Source: Streptomyces sp. 35G-GA-8
Lineage (GTDB): Bacteria; Actinomycetota; Actinomycetes; Streptomycetales; Streptomycetaceae
Direction: 5' to 3'
Assembly: GCF_023534745.1 (NCBI RefSeq)
Contig: NZ_JAMHJQ010000001.1
Span: forward strand, 628,110-692,109
Length of the DNA: 64,000 nucleotides
Shown: piece by piece, positions 33,742-42,687 of the stretch
How the letters are laid out: every line of letters begins with the position of its first letter
Position numbering within the stretch: the stretch's first letter is position 1
Program-made: the position numbers and the translations under genes
Notes under the pieces: model-generated
Databases searched by the model: none
What the model saw: the letters and a program-made list of their open reading frames with translations, nothing else
What the model was told of the DNA's origin: nothing

Positions 33742-35249
33742 AGCACCGCTCCGTCGACCGTCCCCGGCAGTGGTTCGTAGTGCCGGGCGAGCAGTCCGCG
33801 CAGGGTGGGCAGCCGGTCGGGGGCAAAGGGTTTGCCGCGTGAGTCGTCGACCACCAGTGCGGGCGGGTTCGCGCTCAGTTCGTCGACGAGGACCGGCCAG
33901 GTGCCCGCCATCGCGTACTTCTCGCCGACCCGGGGCCCGTCCCGGCCGCCGCTGTAGTTGGTCAGCAGACCGGCCGTCAGATAGCGGCTGGCCGGGGCGC
34001 GGTCGGCGAGCCAGTAGACCTCCGGGTGTATCCCCCAGACCAGAACCCGGTCCGTGGGCGCTGTACGGGCCCGTACGGCGTCCGCGAGGCGCTGGGCGTG
34101 GGCGAGTTCCGGCCGGGGTGCCAGGACGCCCCAGGTGAGGAACAGCGCGCAGGCGCAGGCCGAGGGGAGCAGAGCGGAGGCGAGCCGGTCGCGGGGCAGC
34201 AGCCGCAGCGCGGCGGTCGCCAGGAGCACCAGCGGTGGAAGGAGTTGCAGGAAGTAGTGGCCGAAGAAGTGGAAGCCGAGCAGGACGGCGGCGGACGAGG
34301 ACGCGAGCCACACCCAGAGGTCGGCGCCCGGTCCGCGGGTGCCGCCGCGGACGCGCAGGGCGCGGACGACGGGGGGCAGCAGTCCCGCGCAGGCGAGGCA
34401 GAGCAGCGAGGTGTTGGCCAAGGCCCTGGAGAGCACATGGAGTTCGGAGCCCGTCAGGGTGGCGTACGCGCCCGAGCCGGTCACCGCCCAGAAGAGGAAG
34501 CCGGAGGGGGTGGTCAGCAGGGCCACGACGAGTACGGGCAGCACGAGCCCGGCGGCGAGCCGCCCGAGGGCGGCCCGGAAGAGGGGGGCGGGAGTGGTGC
34601 GCGCGGTGTTCCAGAGCAGCCACAGGACCGGGGCGAGGACCGCGCCGCCCGTCTGTTTGGTCAGCAGCGCCCCGGCGACGGCGAGCCCGGCGGCGCCCCA
34701 GCGGCCCCGGCCCGCGCACCATACCGCCGCGACGGTGAACGGCAGTATGAAGACCTCGAAGGTGGCCGACTGGGTGTCCTCGGGGTTGAGCCCGATGGAG
34801 ACCAGCGGGTAGAGAACCCCGGCGGTGCGGCCCGCGCGGTCGCCCCAGCGCTCCCGGGCGACGGCGGCGAGCAGCGCCGCGGTGGTCAGTTGGGCGAGGA
34901 CGGCGAGGGCCTTCATCGCGTACAGGGACTGGTCGCCGAAGAGCGCGAAGGCCGTTTCGTAGAGCCAGGGCAGCAGTGGCGGCTTCCGGTCGACGACGGT
35001 GTCGTACAGCGCTCCCCCGGCGGCCAGTATCCGTGCCTGGACGGCGAGATAGCCCTCGTCGGGGCTCCACAGGGGCGGGCGGAAGGAGGGCAGCCGGGTG
35101 ACGAGCGTCAGCAGCGCGAGAACGGGGAGCAGCCGCCGCCAGTAGCCGGCGCTGGGGCGGACCGGCGGCCGGGCGGGTGCCGGTACGGGGTGCGGGGCGG
35201 AACGTCGTGGGGGCGTGACGTACCGGAGGGCGGGCGGCTCGACGACCAT
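33591..35249 (-). CDS. GT39-like membrane glycosyltransferase (GT-C fold)
   Basis: The 552-residue integral membrane protein has roughly ten to twelve hydrophobic segments. The first extracytoplasmic loop holds PPLWSPDEGYLAVQARIL, with the acidic pair typical of GT-C enzymes that use polyprenyl-phosphate sugars, and it is followed by VDRKPPLLPWLYETAF as in ArnT/PMT-like proteins. A soluble C-terminal domain starts near DRVLVWGIHPEVYWLADRAP. The acceptor is unknown. The last 45 residues are Pro/Gly/Ser-rich, in the overlap with the PIN-like gene. The ATG at 35249 has no ribosome-binding site but TACTGT 7 bases upstream, so it may be leaderless. Confidence 0.8.
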   Translation of the reverse strand: MVVEPPALRYVTPPRRSAPHPVPAPARPPVRPSAGYWRRLLPVLALLTLVTRLPSFRPPLWSPDEGYLAVQARILAAGGALYDTVVDRKPPLLPWLYETAFALFGDQSLYAMKALAVLAQLTTAALLAAVARERWGDRAGRTAGVLYPLVSIGLNPEDTQSATFEVFILPFTVAAVWCAGRGRWGAAGLAVAGALLTKQTGGAVLAPVLWLLWNTARTTPAPLFRAALGRLAAGLVLPVLVVALLTTPSGFLFWAVTGSGAYATLTGSELHVLSRALANTSLLCLACAGLLPPVVRALRVRGGTRGPGADLWVWLASSSAAVLLGFHFFGHYFLQLLPPLVLLATAALRLLPRDRLASALLPSACACALFLTWGVLAPRPELAHAQRLADAVRARTAPTDRVLVWGIHPEVYWLADRAPASRYLTAGLLTNYSGGRDGPRVGEKYAMAGTWPVLVDELSANPPALVVDDSRGKPFAPDRLPTLRGLLARHYEPLPGTVDGAVLYVPAPGEQPGEPPGGPSGSPSGAPSGGASVLRSVVRSPGWSGAVSGAGD

Positions 35250-35341
35250 GCGCGGCACAGTAACCGGCCCCGCGGTCCGTGCCGGAGCAGGACATACGGG
35301 GCCGGACCGCGTGGCGGACCTCACCGCGGGATGACGGACCG

Positions 35342-36841
35342 TCAGCGGGACAGCCCGAGACGGCTGTGCGCGCGTCCGTACACGACGTACACGACGACGC
35401 CGACGGCCATCCAGATACCGAAGCGGAGCCAGGTCTCGGCGGGCAGGTTGAGCATCAGCCACAAGGAGGCGAGCACGGACGCGATCGGCAGATACGGCAC
35501 CAGCGGGGTGCGGAACGAGCGCGGCAGGTCGGGGCGCCGGTTGCGCAGGATGATGACGCCGACCGCGACCACGACGAAGGCGAACAGCGTTCCGATGTTG
35601 ACCAGTTCGGCCAGTTCCTCGATGGAGGTGAAGCCGGCGACGATCGCGACGATCACCCCGAGCAGAACGGTGGAGCGGTAGGGCGTGCCGAACCGGTGGT
35701 GGACATGGGAGAAGGTACGCGGCAGCAGTCCGTCGCGGCTCATCGCGAAGAACACCCGGGTCTGGCCGAGCAGCAGGATCATGCAGACCGAGGTGAGTCC
35801 GACGGCGGCGCCGAAGCTGATCAGCCCGGCCCAGAAGGGATGGCCGACCGACTTGAAGGCGTCGGCGAGCGGCGCGTCCACCGTCAGCTCGCTGTAGTGC
35901 TGCATTCCGGTGACGACGAGCGAGACGGCGACATAGAGCACGGTGCAGATGAAGAGGGAGCCGAGGATGCCACGGGGGACATCGCGCTGCGGGTTGACGG
36001 TCTCCTCGGCGGCTGTCGCGACGATGTCGAAGCCGATGAAGGCGAAGAACACGACGGCCGCGGCGGTGAAGATGCCGAGGATCCCGAAGTTGGTGGGGGT
36101 GTAGCCGGCCATCAGCTGGATGAGCGGGGCCCTGAGCCCGCCGCCGCCGCTGGTCGCCTCGGACGGCGGGATGAACGGCCGGTAGTTGGCGGCGTTGACG
36201 AAGAACGCTCCGACGACGATCACGAGCAGGACGACGGTGACCTTGACGCCGACGATGACGCTCGTGACGCGCGAGGAGAGCTTGACGCCGACGACGAGGA
36301 CGCAGGTCAGGGCGAGGACGAGCAGGAACGCGAGCAGATCGAAGCCGAACTTCCCGTTCTGCGTGCCGGAGAGGAAGTCCGGCAGACTCGCCCCGGCGTT
36401 GCCCAGCAGGGAGCGCACATAGCCGGACCAGCCGACCGCGACGACCGCGCAGCCCAGCGCCAGTTCCAGGACGAGGTCCCAGCCGATGATCCAGGCGGGC
36501 AGTTCGCCGAGCGAGGCGTACGAGAAGGTGTACGCGGATCCGGCGACCGGGACCGTCGAGGCGAACTCGGCGTAGCAGAGAGCGGCCAGCCCGCAGACGA
36601 TCCCGGCGACGACGAAGGCGATGGCGGTGGCGGGCCCCGCCGTCTGTCTGGCCACCACACCGGTCAGGACGAAGATGCCGGTACCGATGATCACACCGAC
36701 GCCGAAGACCGTCAGATCCAGCGCGGAGAGGGACTTCCTGAGCGCGAACTCGGGGTCTTCGGTGTCACGGATCGACTGCTCGACATCCTTGGTACGGAAC
36801 AGACCGTTTCCGGCCGGTCCCGAGCCCTGCTGCGTACTCAC
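35342..36841 (-). CDS. APC-family amino acid permease
   Basis: The 499-residue transporter has about twelve to fourteen hydrophobic helices. The first one contains the substrate-binding unwound motif VGVIIGTGIFVLTG, and the family's GFDIVATAAEE segment and the consensus loop SRDGLLPRTFSHVHHRFGTPY are present. It resembles the cationic amino-acid transporter branch (CAT, as in YfnA). It would import amino acids, with unknown specificity. The start is a GTG at 36841. The N-terminal 30 residues are cytoplasmic and charged, with TEDPEFALRKSLSALDL before helix 1. It is located downstream of dxs on the same strand, 153 bp away, so it may have its own promoter. Confidence 0.9.
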   Translation of the reverse strand: MSTQQGSGPAGNGLFRTKDVEQSIRDTEDPEFALRKSLSALDLTVFGVGVIIGTGIFVLTGVVARQTAGPATAIAFVVAGIVCGLAALCYAEFASTVPVAGSAYTFSYASLGELPAWIIGWDLVLELALGCAVVAVGWSGYVRSLLGNAGASLPDFLSGTQNGKFGFDLLAFLLVLALTCVLVVGVKLSSRVTSVIVGVKVTVVLLVIVVGAFFVNAANYRPFIPPSEATSGGGGLRAPLIQLMAGYTPTNFGILGIFTAAAVVFFAFIGFDIVATAAEETVNPQRDVPRGILGSLFICTVLYVAVSLVVTGMQHYSELTVDAPLADAFKSVGHPFWAGLISFGAAVGLTSVCMILLLGQTRVFFAMSRDGLLPRTFSHVHHRFGTPYRSTVLLGVIVAIVAGFTSIEELAELVNIGTLFAFVVVAVGVIILRNRRPDLPRSFRTPLVPYLPIASVLASLWLMLNLPAETWLRFGIWMAVGVVVYVVYGRAHSRLGLSR

Positions 36842-36994
36842 CGGCGTACCTCCGTGTGCGCGTTCATCGGGCCATGATCGAGAGGCGTGCCATTTCCGGG
36901 CACCCGATATGGGCGAATTTCACACGGATGGGCCGATTCGTCCACCCTTACAGGGCGGCCCCACCGGCCCATCGGTACAACGCGATACGGAGGA

Positions 36995-38908
36995 TCAGTC
37001 GCGGGCGGCCTCGGTGGGCGAGTCCACCAGCCGGCCATCCAGCCTCGCGACCAGACCGGTGACCTGGCGCGCGATGTCCGGTGCGGTCAGCCCGATCTCG
37101 GCCATGACCTCCTTGCGGGAGGCGTGGTCGAGGAAGCGCGGCGGAATACCGAAGTCCCGCAGCGGTACGTCGACCCCGGCGTCGCGCAGCGCCTGGGCGA
37201 TCGCCGAACCGACGCCACCGACCCGGCTGTTGTCCTCGACGGTGACCACCACGCGGTGCTGCTCGGCGAGGGGGGCGAGTGCCTCGTCGACGGGCTTGAC
37301 CCAGCGCGGGTCGACAACTGTGGCCGAGATGCCCTGTTTGTCAAGAAGGTCGGCGATGTCCAGACACATCGGGGCGAGCGCGCCGACGGAGACCAGCAGG
37401 ACGTCCGCCGTACCCTCCTCGGTCCTGCGCAGGACGTCCATCCCGCCGACCCGGCCGACGGCGGCGACCGCGGGGCCGACCGCGCCCTTGGAGTAACGGA
37501 CCACGGTCGGGGCGTTCTCCACCGCCACGGCCTCGCGCAACTGGGCTCGGACCTGGTCGGCGTCGCGCGGGGCCGCGATCCGCAGCCCCGGCACGCACTG
37601 GAGCATCGACATGTCCCACATGCCGTTGTGCGAGGCGCCGTCGGTGCCGGTGATGCCGGCCCGGTCCAGGACGAACGTCACACCGCAACGGTGCAGGGCG
37701 ACATCCATCAGCAGCTGGTCGAAGGCGCGGTTGAGGAAGGTCGCGTAGAGGGCGAACACCGGGTGCACACCGCCGGTGGCCAGGCCCGCGGCGGAGACCG
37801 CGCCGTGCTGCTCCGCGATCCCGACGTCGTACACCCGGTCGGGGAAGGCCTTCGCGAACTTCTCCAGACCGACCGGCTGGAGCATGGCGGCCGTGATGGC
37901 GACGATGTCCTCGCGCTCATGGCCGAGCTTGACCATCTCCTCGCCGAACACGGAGGTCCAGTCCATGCCGGCGGCGGCGATGGGCAGTCCGGTGTCGGGG
38001 TGGATGGGGCCGATACCGTGGAAGTGGTCGGCCTCGTCCTGCTCGGCGGGCTTGTAGCCGCGGCCCTTTTCTGTGATGCAGTGCACGATGACCGGGCCGC
38101 CGAATCGCTTCGCCCGTTGCAGCGCGGACTCCAGGGCCTCGATGTCATGACCGTCGATCGGGCCCACGTACTTCAGCCCGAGGTCCTCGAACATGCCCTG
38201 CGGTGCGATGAAGTCCTTCAGGCCCTTCTTGGCGCCGTGCAGGGTGTCGTAGAGGGGCCTGCCGACGACCGGTGTGCGGTCCAGGATCTCCTTGCCGCGG
38301 GCCAGGAAGCGTTCGTAGCCGTCGGTGATCCGCAGGGTCGCGAGATGGTTCGCGAGACCGCCGATGGTCGGCGCGTACGAACGCTCGTTGTCGTTGACGA
38401 CGATGACGAGCGGACGGTCCTTGGCGGCGGCGATGTTGTTCAGCGCCTCCCAGGCCATACCACCGGTCAGCGCGCCGTCACCGATCACCGCGACCACATG
38501 GTCGTCCTTCTTCAGGACCTCGTTGGCCTTGGCGAGACCGTCGGCCCAGCCCAGCACGGTGGAGGCGTGGGAGTTCTCGATGATGTCGTGGTCGGACTCG
38601 GCGCGGGACGGATAGCCGGAGAGCCCGTTCCTGTTCCTGAGCCTGGAGAAATCCTGACGGCCGGTGAGCAGCTTGTGGACGTACGACTGGTGCCCCGTGT
38701 CGAAGAGGACCTTGTCCTTGGGGGAGTCGTACACACGGTGCAGGGCGATGGTCAGCTCGACGACACCGAGGTTGGGACCGAGGTGGCCGCCGGTCTTGGA
38801 GACCGCCTCCACGAGGAAGGACCGGATCTCTCCGGCCAGCTGCGTCAGCTGCTCCGGGCCGAGCCGGTCCAGATCGCGTGGTCCCCTGATGCGGGTCAGC
38901 AACGCCAC
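36995..38908 (-). CDS. dxs: 1-deoxy-D-xylulose-5-phosphate synthase
   Basis: The 637-residue thiamin-diphosphate enzyme makes DXP from pyruvate and glyceraldehyde 3-phosphate, the first step of the MEP isoprenoid pathway. Seen: [15 protein letters not shown] with the catalytic His, the ThDP motif [18 protein letters not shown] ending in [34 protein letters not shown] in the pyrimidine domain, and the C-terminal transketolase domain. AAGGAGG lies 5 bases before the GTG at 38908, which settles the start. A 16-bp palindrome sits in the promoter. Many streptomycetes carry a second copy elsewhere. Confidence 0.95.
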   Translation of the reverse strand: MALLTRIRGPRDLDRLGPEQLTQLAGEIRSFLVEAVSKTGGHLGPNLGVVELTIALHRVYDSPKDKVLFDTGHQSYVHKLLTGRQDFSRLRNRNGLSGYPSRAESDHDIIENSHASTVLGWADGLAKANEVLKKDDHVVAVIGDGALTGGMAWEALNNIAAAKDRPLVIVVNDNERSYAPTIGGLANHLATLRITDGYERFLARGKEILDRTPVVGRPLYDTLHGAKKGLKDFIAPQGMFEDLGLKYVGPIDGHDIEALESALQRAKRFGGPVIVHCITEKGRGYKPAEQDEADHFHGIGPIHPDTGLPIAAAGMDWTSVFGEEMVKLGHEREDIVAITAAMLQPVGLEKFAKAFPDRVYDVGIAEQHGAVSAAGLATGGVHPVFALYATFLNRAFDQLLMDVALHRCGVTFVLDRAGITGTDGASHNGMWDMSMLQCVPGLRIAAPRDADQVRAQLREAVAVENAPTVVRYSKGAVGPAVAAVGRVGGMDVLRRTEEGTADVLLVSVGALAPMCLDIADLLDKQGISATVVDPRWVKPVDEALAPLAEQHRVVVTVEDNSRVGGVGSAIAQALRDAGVDVPLRDFGIPPRFLDHASRKEVMAEIGLTAPDIARQVTGLVARLDGRLVDSPTEAARD

Positions 38909-38952
38909 CCGTGCCTCCTTGGGTATGAGCTGTCGAGCATGCCGATCTGGCG

Positions 38953-38979
38953 AGTCTAATGTTCCACTCGCGCGAGTGG
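38953..38979 (-). promoter_or_regulatory. dxs promoter with 16-bp palindrome CCACTCGC-GCGAGTGG
   Basis: The palindrome at 38964-38979 is perfect. On the minus strand it is followed by TAGACT (38958-38953), a good -10 hexamer, so the palindrome occupies the -35/-10 spacer of the likely dxs promoter, about 55 bp before the GTG. A bound repressor there would block transcription. No regulator gene is adjacent. Confidence 0.45.
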
Positions 38980-39047
38980 TCGGCGGGCGGTGCATCCCAC
39001 GTCACCCGATCGACGGTAGGTACGTCATATCGGCTGCGCCCGGAGCA

Positions 39048-39086
39048 GCGCCGTGCCCGGCACCACGAGGGTGCCGGGCACGGCGC
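39048..39086 (-). terminator. Perfect 17-bp hairpin, terminator of the xylFGH operon
   Basis: Arms 39048-39064 and 39070-39086 are exactly complementary with a 5-base loop (ACGAG), 12 bp beyond the xylH stop on the minus strand. No T-run is present. Confidence 0.75.
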
Positions 39087-39098
39087 GCGGGACCGCGG

Positions 39099-40424
39099 TC
39101 AGGCGCGGCCCGCGGTCTTCTGGGTCTTGCGTGTGACGGAGTCGATGACGACGGTGGCCAGCAGCACACCACCGGTGATCATGTACTGGATCGGGGTGGC
39201 GATGCCCTCAAGCGCCAGTCCGTACTGGATCGAGGTGATGACCATGACACCGAGCAGCGCGTTCCAGGTACGGCCCCGGCCACCGAAGAGGCTGGTGCCA
39301 CCGATGACGGCCGCCGCGATCGCGTTCATCAGCAGATCGCCGGTGCCGGCGCCCTGGTTGGCCGCGGCGATCTTGGAGGCGATGAAGAGACCGCCGATGG
39401 CCGCGAACGTACCGGCGATCGAGTAGACCGAGACCCGGATCAGCGTGACGTTGATACCCGCGCGGCGGGACGCCTCGACACTGCCGCCCAGCGCGAAGAC
39501 CTTGCGACCGTAGGTCGTGCGCCGCAGTACGAAATCGGTCGCCACCAGGACCAGCAGGAAGATGACCGGCGCGAGGGGCAGACCCTTGTACTGGTTGAAC
39601 ATGAACGCCGCGGCGAAGGCCACGATCGCGAGGACGGCCGTGCGCAGCGCGGTCTCGCTGACCGGCCTGGACGGGACCCCGGCCGCCTCGCGGCGGCGGT
39701 TCTCCAGGAAGGAGGTCAGGAAGAACGCCACGACCGCGACGAGGGCGAGCCCGTAGGCCGCCGCGACATCGGTGAAGTAGTAGGTGGTGAGCTTCGCCAC
39801 CAGACCGTCGGAGTTCAGGTTGATGGTGCCGTTGTCGCCCAGGATCTGGAGCATGAAGCCGAGCCAGAAGAGCAGACCGGCCAGGGTGACGGCGAACGCG
39901 GGCGCGCCGACGCGGGCGAAGAAGAAGCCGTGGATCGCGCCGATGACCGCGCCGCTGAGGATGGCGACCACCAGGGCCAGGAACTCGTTCATGCCGTGGG
40001 TGACGCTCAGTACGGCCACGATGGCGCCCGACACACCGCTGACCGAGCCGACCGAGAGGTCGATCTCACCGAGCAGCAGGACGAAGACGATACCGACGGC
40101 GATCATGCCGGTGCCGACCATGGCCACGGAGATGTTGCTCAGGTTCTCCGCGGACAGGAAGTTGGAGTTCAGGCTCTGGAAGACCACGCAGATGATGAGC
40201 AGCCCGACCACGACCGGGAGCGAGCCCAGATCACCGGCGCGTATCTTGCGCTTGAACTCAGCGACATAGCCCGCGAATCCCTGCTCGCGCACCAGCAGTC
40301 GGGGGTCCACCGCGGTGACCGCGCCTTCCGCCGCGGCGGGGGCGTCGACCTGGGCGGGGATCGTCTCTCCCGGGGTCTCGCCCGGGGTCTTCTCAAGAGA
40401 CGTGGAGGTCTTGTCCGTACTCAC
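39099..40424 (-). CDS. xylH: Sugar ABC transporter permease XylH
   Basis: The 441-residue permease of the ribose/xylose (CUT2) class has ten or so hydrophobic segments and the family motif IGGTSLFGGRGRTWNALLGV near the C-terminus. It is also marked by VLLLGEIDLSVGSVSGVSG. The N-terminal 50 residues are hydrophilic and Pro/Thr/Ala-rich. With XylF and XylG it forms a xylose-type importer; the assignment to xylose rests on the conserved link with Rok7B7, known from S. coelicolor, and not on substrate residues. The GTG start overlaps the xylG stop by 4 bases and GGAGG precedes it. Confidence 0.87.
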   Translation of the reverse strand: MSTDKTSTSLEKTPGETPGETIPAQVDAPAAAEGAVTAVDPRLLVREQGFAGYVAEFKRKIRAGDLGSLPVVVGLLIICVVFQSLNSNFLSAENLSNISVAMVGTGMIAVGIVFVLLLGEIDLSVGSVSGVSGAIVAVLSVTHGMNEFLALVVAILSGAVIGAIHGFFFARVGAPAFAVTLAGLLFWLGFMLQILGDNGTINLNSDGLVAKLTTYYFTDVAAAYGLALVAVVAFFLTSFLENRRREAAGVPSRPVSETALRTAVLAIVAFAAAFMFNQYKGLPLAPVIFLLVLVATDFVLRRTTYGRKVFALGGSVEASRRAGINVTLIRVSVYSIAGTFAAIGGLFIASKIAAANQGAGTGDLLMNAIAAAVIGGTSLFGGRGRTWNALLGVMVITSIQYGLALEGIATPIQYMITGGVLLATVVIDSVTRKTQKTAGRA

Positions 40425-41200
40425 TTCTGAACCTCCACGGTGCGCGACGCGCGGCGGGTCACGGCATTGTCCGTGGCGCCGGTGATGGCGGCGATGATCT
40501 CTTCCTGAGAGGTGGACGCGACGTCGAAGACGCCGTTGTTGCTGCCCAGCCTGAGCACCGCCACCTTGTCGGCGACGGCCTTCACATCGGCCATGTTGTG
40601 GCTGATGAGCAGCACGGCGAGACCGCGCTCGCGCAGCCGCTCGACGAGGTCGAGCACCTGCGCCGTCTGCTCGACGCCCAGGGCCGCCGTCGGCTCGTCG
40701 AGGATGACGAGCTTGGGGTCGCCGAGCATCGACCGGGCGATGGCCACGGTCTGGCGCTGACCGCCGGAGAGCGAGGCGATCGGGATACGGACACTGGGAA
40801 TCCGGATCGACAGTGTGGTGAGCAGCTCACGCGAGCGGCGCTCCATCTCGACCTCGTTGAGGACACCCCAGCTGCGGAGTTCCCTGCCGAGATAGAGATT
40901 GCCGACGACGTCGATGTTGTCGCAGAGCGCCAGGTCCTGGTAGACGGTCGCGATGCCCAGGTTCTGGGCGTCGTGCGGCCGGTCGATCGAGACGGGCCTG
41001 CCCTCCCACTCGATGACGCCGTCATCGATGGGGTGTACGCCGGCGATGGTCTTCACCAGCGTTGATTTCCCGGCGCCGTTGTCGCCCACGAGGGCGATCA
41101 CCTCACCGGAGTGGACCTCAAGCTCTACGTCGGTGAGCGCCTGAACGGCACCGAATCGCTTGGAGACCCCTCGCAACGCCAGCACGGGCGTAGCGGTCAC
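40421..41200 (-). CDS. xylG: Sugar ABC transporter ATP-binding protein XylG (single domain)
   Basis: The 259-residue single nucleotide-binding domain has Walker A GDNGAGKSTL, the Q-loop TVYQDLALCD, signature LSGGQRQTVAIARSM, and Walker B KLVILDEPTAALG followed by the H-loop LISHNM. CUT2 importers often have a tandem two-domain ATPase of about 500 residues, so this half-size protein should act as a homodimer. I placed the start at the GTG at 41200, because AAGGAG lies 9 bases upstream; the ATG at 41209 would directly abut that site. It overlaps xylH by 4 bases. A strong hairpin separates it from xylF. Confidence 0.9.
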   Translation of the reverse strand: MTATPVLALRGVSKRFGAVQALTDVELEVHSGEVIALVGDNGAGKSTLVKTIAGVHPIDDGVIEWEGRPVSIDRPHDAQNLGIATVYQDLALCDNIDVVGNLYLGRELRSWGVLNEVEMERRSRELLTTLSIRIPSVRIPIASLSGGQRQTVAIARSMLGDPKLVILDEPTAALGVEQTAQVLDLVERLRERGLAVLLISHNMADVKAVADKVAVLRLGSNNGVFDVASTSQEEIIAAITGATDNAVTRRASRTVEVQK

Positions 41201-41362
41201 GTGAACCATCTCCTTCGCCGCCTGACCGGCGGGGATGCCGCGCCGGGGGGAGGCGCGGAGGTCGAGCAGAAGAGACGAGCAAGGGGCCGGCCGCGCGGGT
41301 CCTGATCACGGACGCCGCGCGACACGGCACGCGGGGCGCACCGGCGGGCCGGGGTGGTTCCA

Positions 41363-41410
41363 TCCGGCACCCCGCCCCAGCTGCGGGGCGTTGACGGGCG
41401 GGGTGCCGGA
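41363..41410 (-). terminator. 15-bp inverted repeat between xylF and xylG (attenuator/processing hairpin)
   Basis: Arms 41363-41377 and 41396-41410 match perfectly around an 18-base loop, 43 bp after the xylF stop and 160 bp before xylG. Such intra-operon hairpins typically protect or terminate part of the message so that the binding protein is made in excess over the membrane components. Confidence 0.6.
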
Positions 41411-41453
41411 CAGGCTTGCACCGGGGGCGGTCACCGGACGGTCCCCGAGCGGA

Positions 41454-42566
41454 CTACTTCAGACCGATCGCGTCACAGCCGGCCTTGTACTTGTCGGTGC
41501 AGATCTCACCGACGGTGTAGATGCCTTCCTTGATGACCGTGTCGTTGATGTTGTCCTTGGTCAGCGACACGACCGGGACGAGCACGGAGGGGACACCCTT
41601 GGTGGTCGGGCTGTCCACGGTGCTCTTGGCGATGGAGTCGAGCTTCTCGCCCTTGGCGAGCGCGACGGCCATCTCGGCGGCCACGGCCGCCTCCTGCGGG
41701 TAGGACTTGTAGACGCTCATGAACTGCTCGCCCGTGACGATGCGCTGCACCCCGGCGAGTTCGGCGTCCTGGCCGGTGACCGGCGGGAGCGTGCTGAAGC
41801 CGGCGCCCTTGAGCGCGGTGATGATGCCGCCCGCCATGCTGTCATTGGCGGAGTAGACGCCGATGATCTTGTCCTTGCCAATGGCGGAGATGGCGCCTTC
41901 CATGTTGGCGTTGGCGTTCTCCGGCTTCCACTCCTTGGTGTCGTACTCCTTGCCGATGTTCACCTTGCCGTCGAGCTCGGAGTGCGCGCCCTTCTTGAAC
42001 AGGGCGGCGTTCGGGTCGGTGACGGCGCCGTTCATCATCACGATCTGACCCGACTTGGCCTTGTCGCCGAGCGCTTCGAGGAGCGCCTTGCCCTGGACCC
42101 GGCCGACCTCTTCGTTGTCGAAGGAGGTGTAGGCGTCGATCGGCCCCTCGGCGAGACGGTCGTACGCCACGACCGGTATGCCCGCCTCCTTGGCCTTCTT
42201 CACCGAGCTGGCGATGGCCTTGGAGTCGACCGCGTCCACGACCAGCACATCGACCTTGTTGGTGACCATGGTGTCGGCCTGCTGGTTCTGCAGCGTCGCG
42301 TCCTGCTTGGCGTTCGCGTAGACGACCTTGCCCGTGCCGTCGGTCAGCTCGCTGACCTTCTTCTCGATCAGCGGCTTGTCGAACTTCTCGTACCGCGCGG
42401 TCTGGTTCTCCGGCAGCAGCAGGCCGACCGTGATCGGGCCCTTCTTGTCCGACGCGGACGCTTCGGCCTTGTCGCCTGACTCCTTGGCGCTGCCACAGGC
42501 GGCGAGGGAGACGGCCATAGCGGTAGCGGCGGTGGCCACGGCAGCACGACGCATCTTTGCGCTCAC
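41454..42566 (-). CDS. xylF: Sugar-binding lipoprotein XylF
   Basis: The 370-residue protein has a lipoprotein signal ending AVSLAACG (Cys about residue 24), so it is tethered outside the membrane. It has the periplasmic-binding-protein type I fold of CUT2 systems: ITVGLLLPENQTARYEKFDKPLIEK, VDVLVVDAVDSKAIASSVKKAKEAGIPVVAYDRL, VMMNGAVTDPNA, and IIGVYSANDSMAGGIITALK. The YDRLAEG segment is characteristic of xylose-binding XylF. The GTG start is preceded by GGGAGG. Transcription presumably starts in the 121-bp gap after rok7B7. Confidence 0.88.
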   Translation of the reverse strand: MSAKMRRAAVATAATAMAVSLAACGSAKESGDKAEASASDKKGPITVGLLLPENQTARYEKFDKPLIEKKVSELTDGTGKVVYANAKQDATLQNQQADTMVTNKVDVLVVDAVDSKAIASSVKKAKEAGIPVVAYDRLAEGPIDAYTSFDNEEVGRVQGKALLEALGDKAKSGQIVMMNGAVTDPNAALFKKGAHSELDGKVNIGKEYDTKEWKPENANANMEGAISAIGKDKIIGVYSANDSMAGGIITALKGAGFSTLPPVTGQDAELAGVQRIVTGEQFMSVYKSYPQEAAVAAEMAVALAKGEKLDSIAKSTVDSPTTKGVPSVLVPVVSLTKDNINDTVIKEGIYTVGEICTDKYKAGCDAIGLK

Positions 42567-42656
42567 TTCAAAAACCTCCCTGACGAGGCCGCGTCGTTGC
42601 GGCCGAGGTGGCAGGAAGTCAACTCCGGCGCGAGGCCAGCGTCAAGGAGTAAATCC

Positions 42657-42687
42657 TTAACGAGATGACAACGGTGCCATTCGTTAT
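42657..42687 (-). promoter_or_regulatory. Inverted repeat TTAACGA-N17-TCGTTAT, candidate Rok7B7 operator at xylF
   Basis: Arms 42657-42663 and 42681-42687 match at 6 of 7 positions and are 24 bp apart centre to centre. The block directly follows the rok7B7 stop and is about 100 bp upstream of the xylF GTG. It encloses TTGTCA (minus strand), a possible -35. Autoregulation and control of xylFGH by Rok7B7 are established for S. coelicolor as I recall; the assignment of this repeat as its site is inference. Confidence 0.35.

Noticed and set aside
31921-35295. One 1124-codon minus-strand frame spanning the hypothetical gene, the PIN-like gene and the GT39-like gene
   Set aside because: Only its C-terminal 386 codons read like protein; the upstream part is an Arg/Pro/Ala-rich shadow of the GT39-like gene in another frame on the same strand.
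39099-42566. A ribose rather than xylose transporter
   Set aside because: The family alone cannot decide, but the YDRLAEG segment of the binding protein and the adjacent Rok7B7-type regulator favour the xylose-type assignment.
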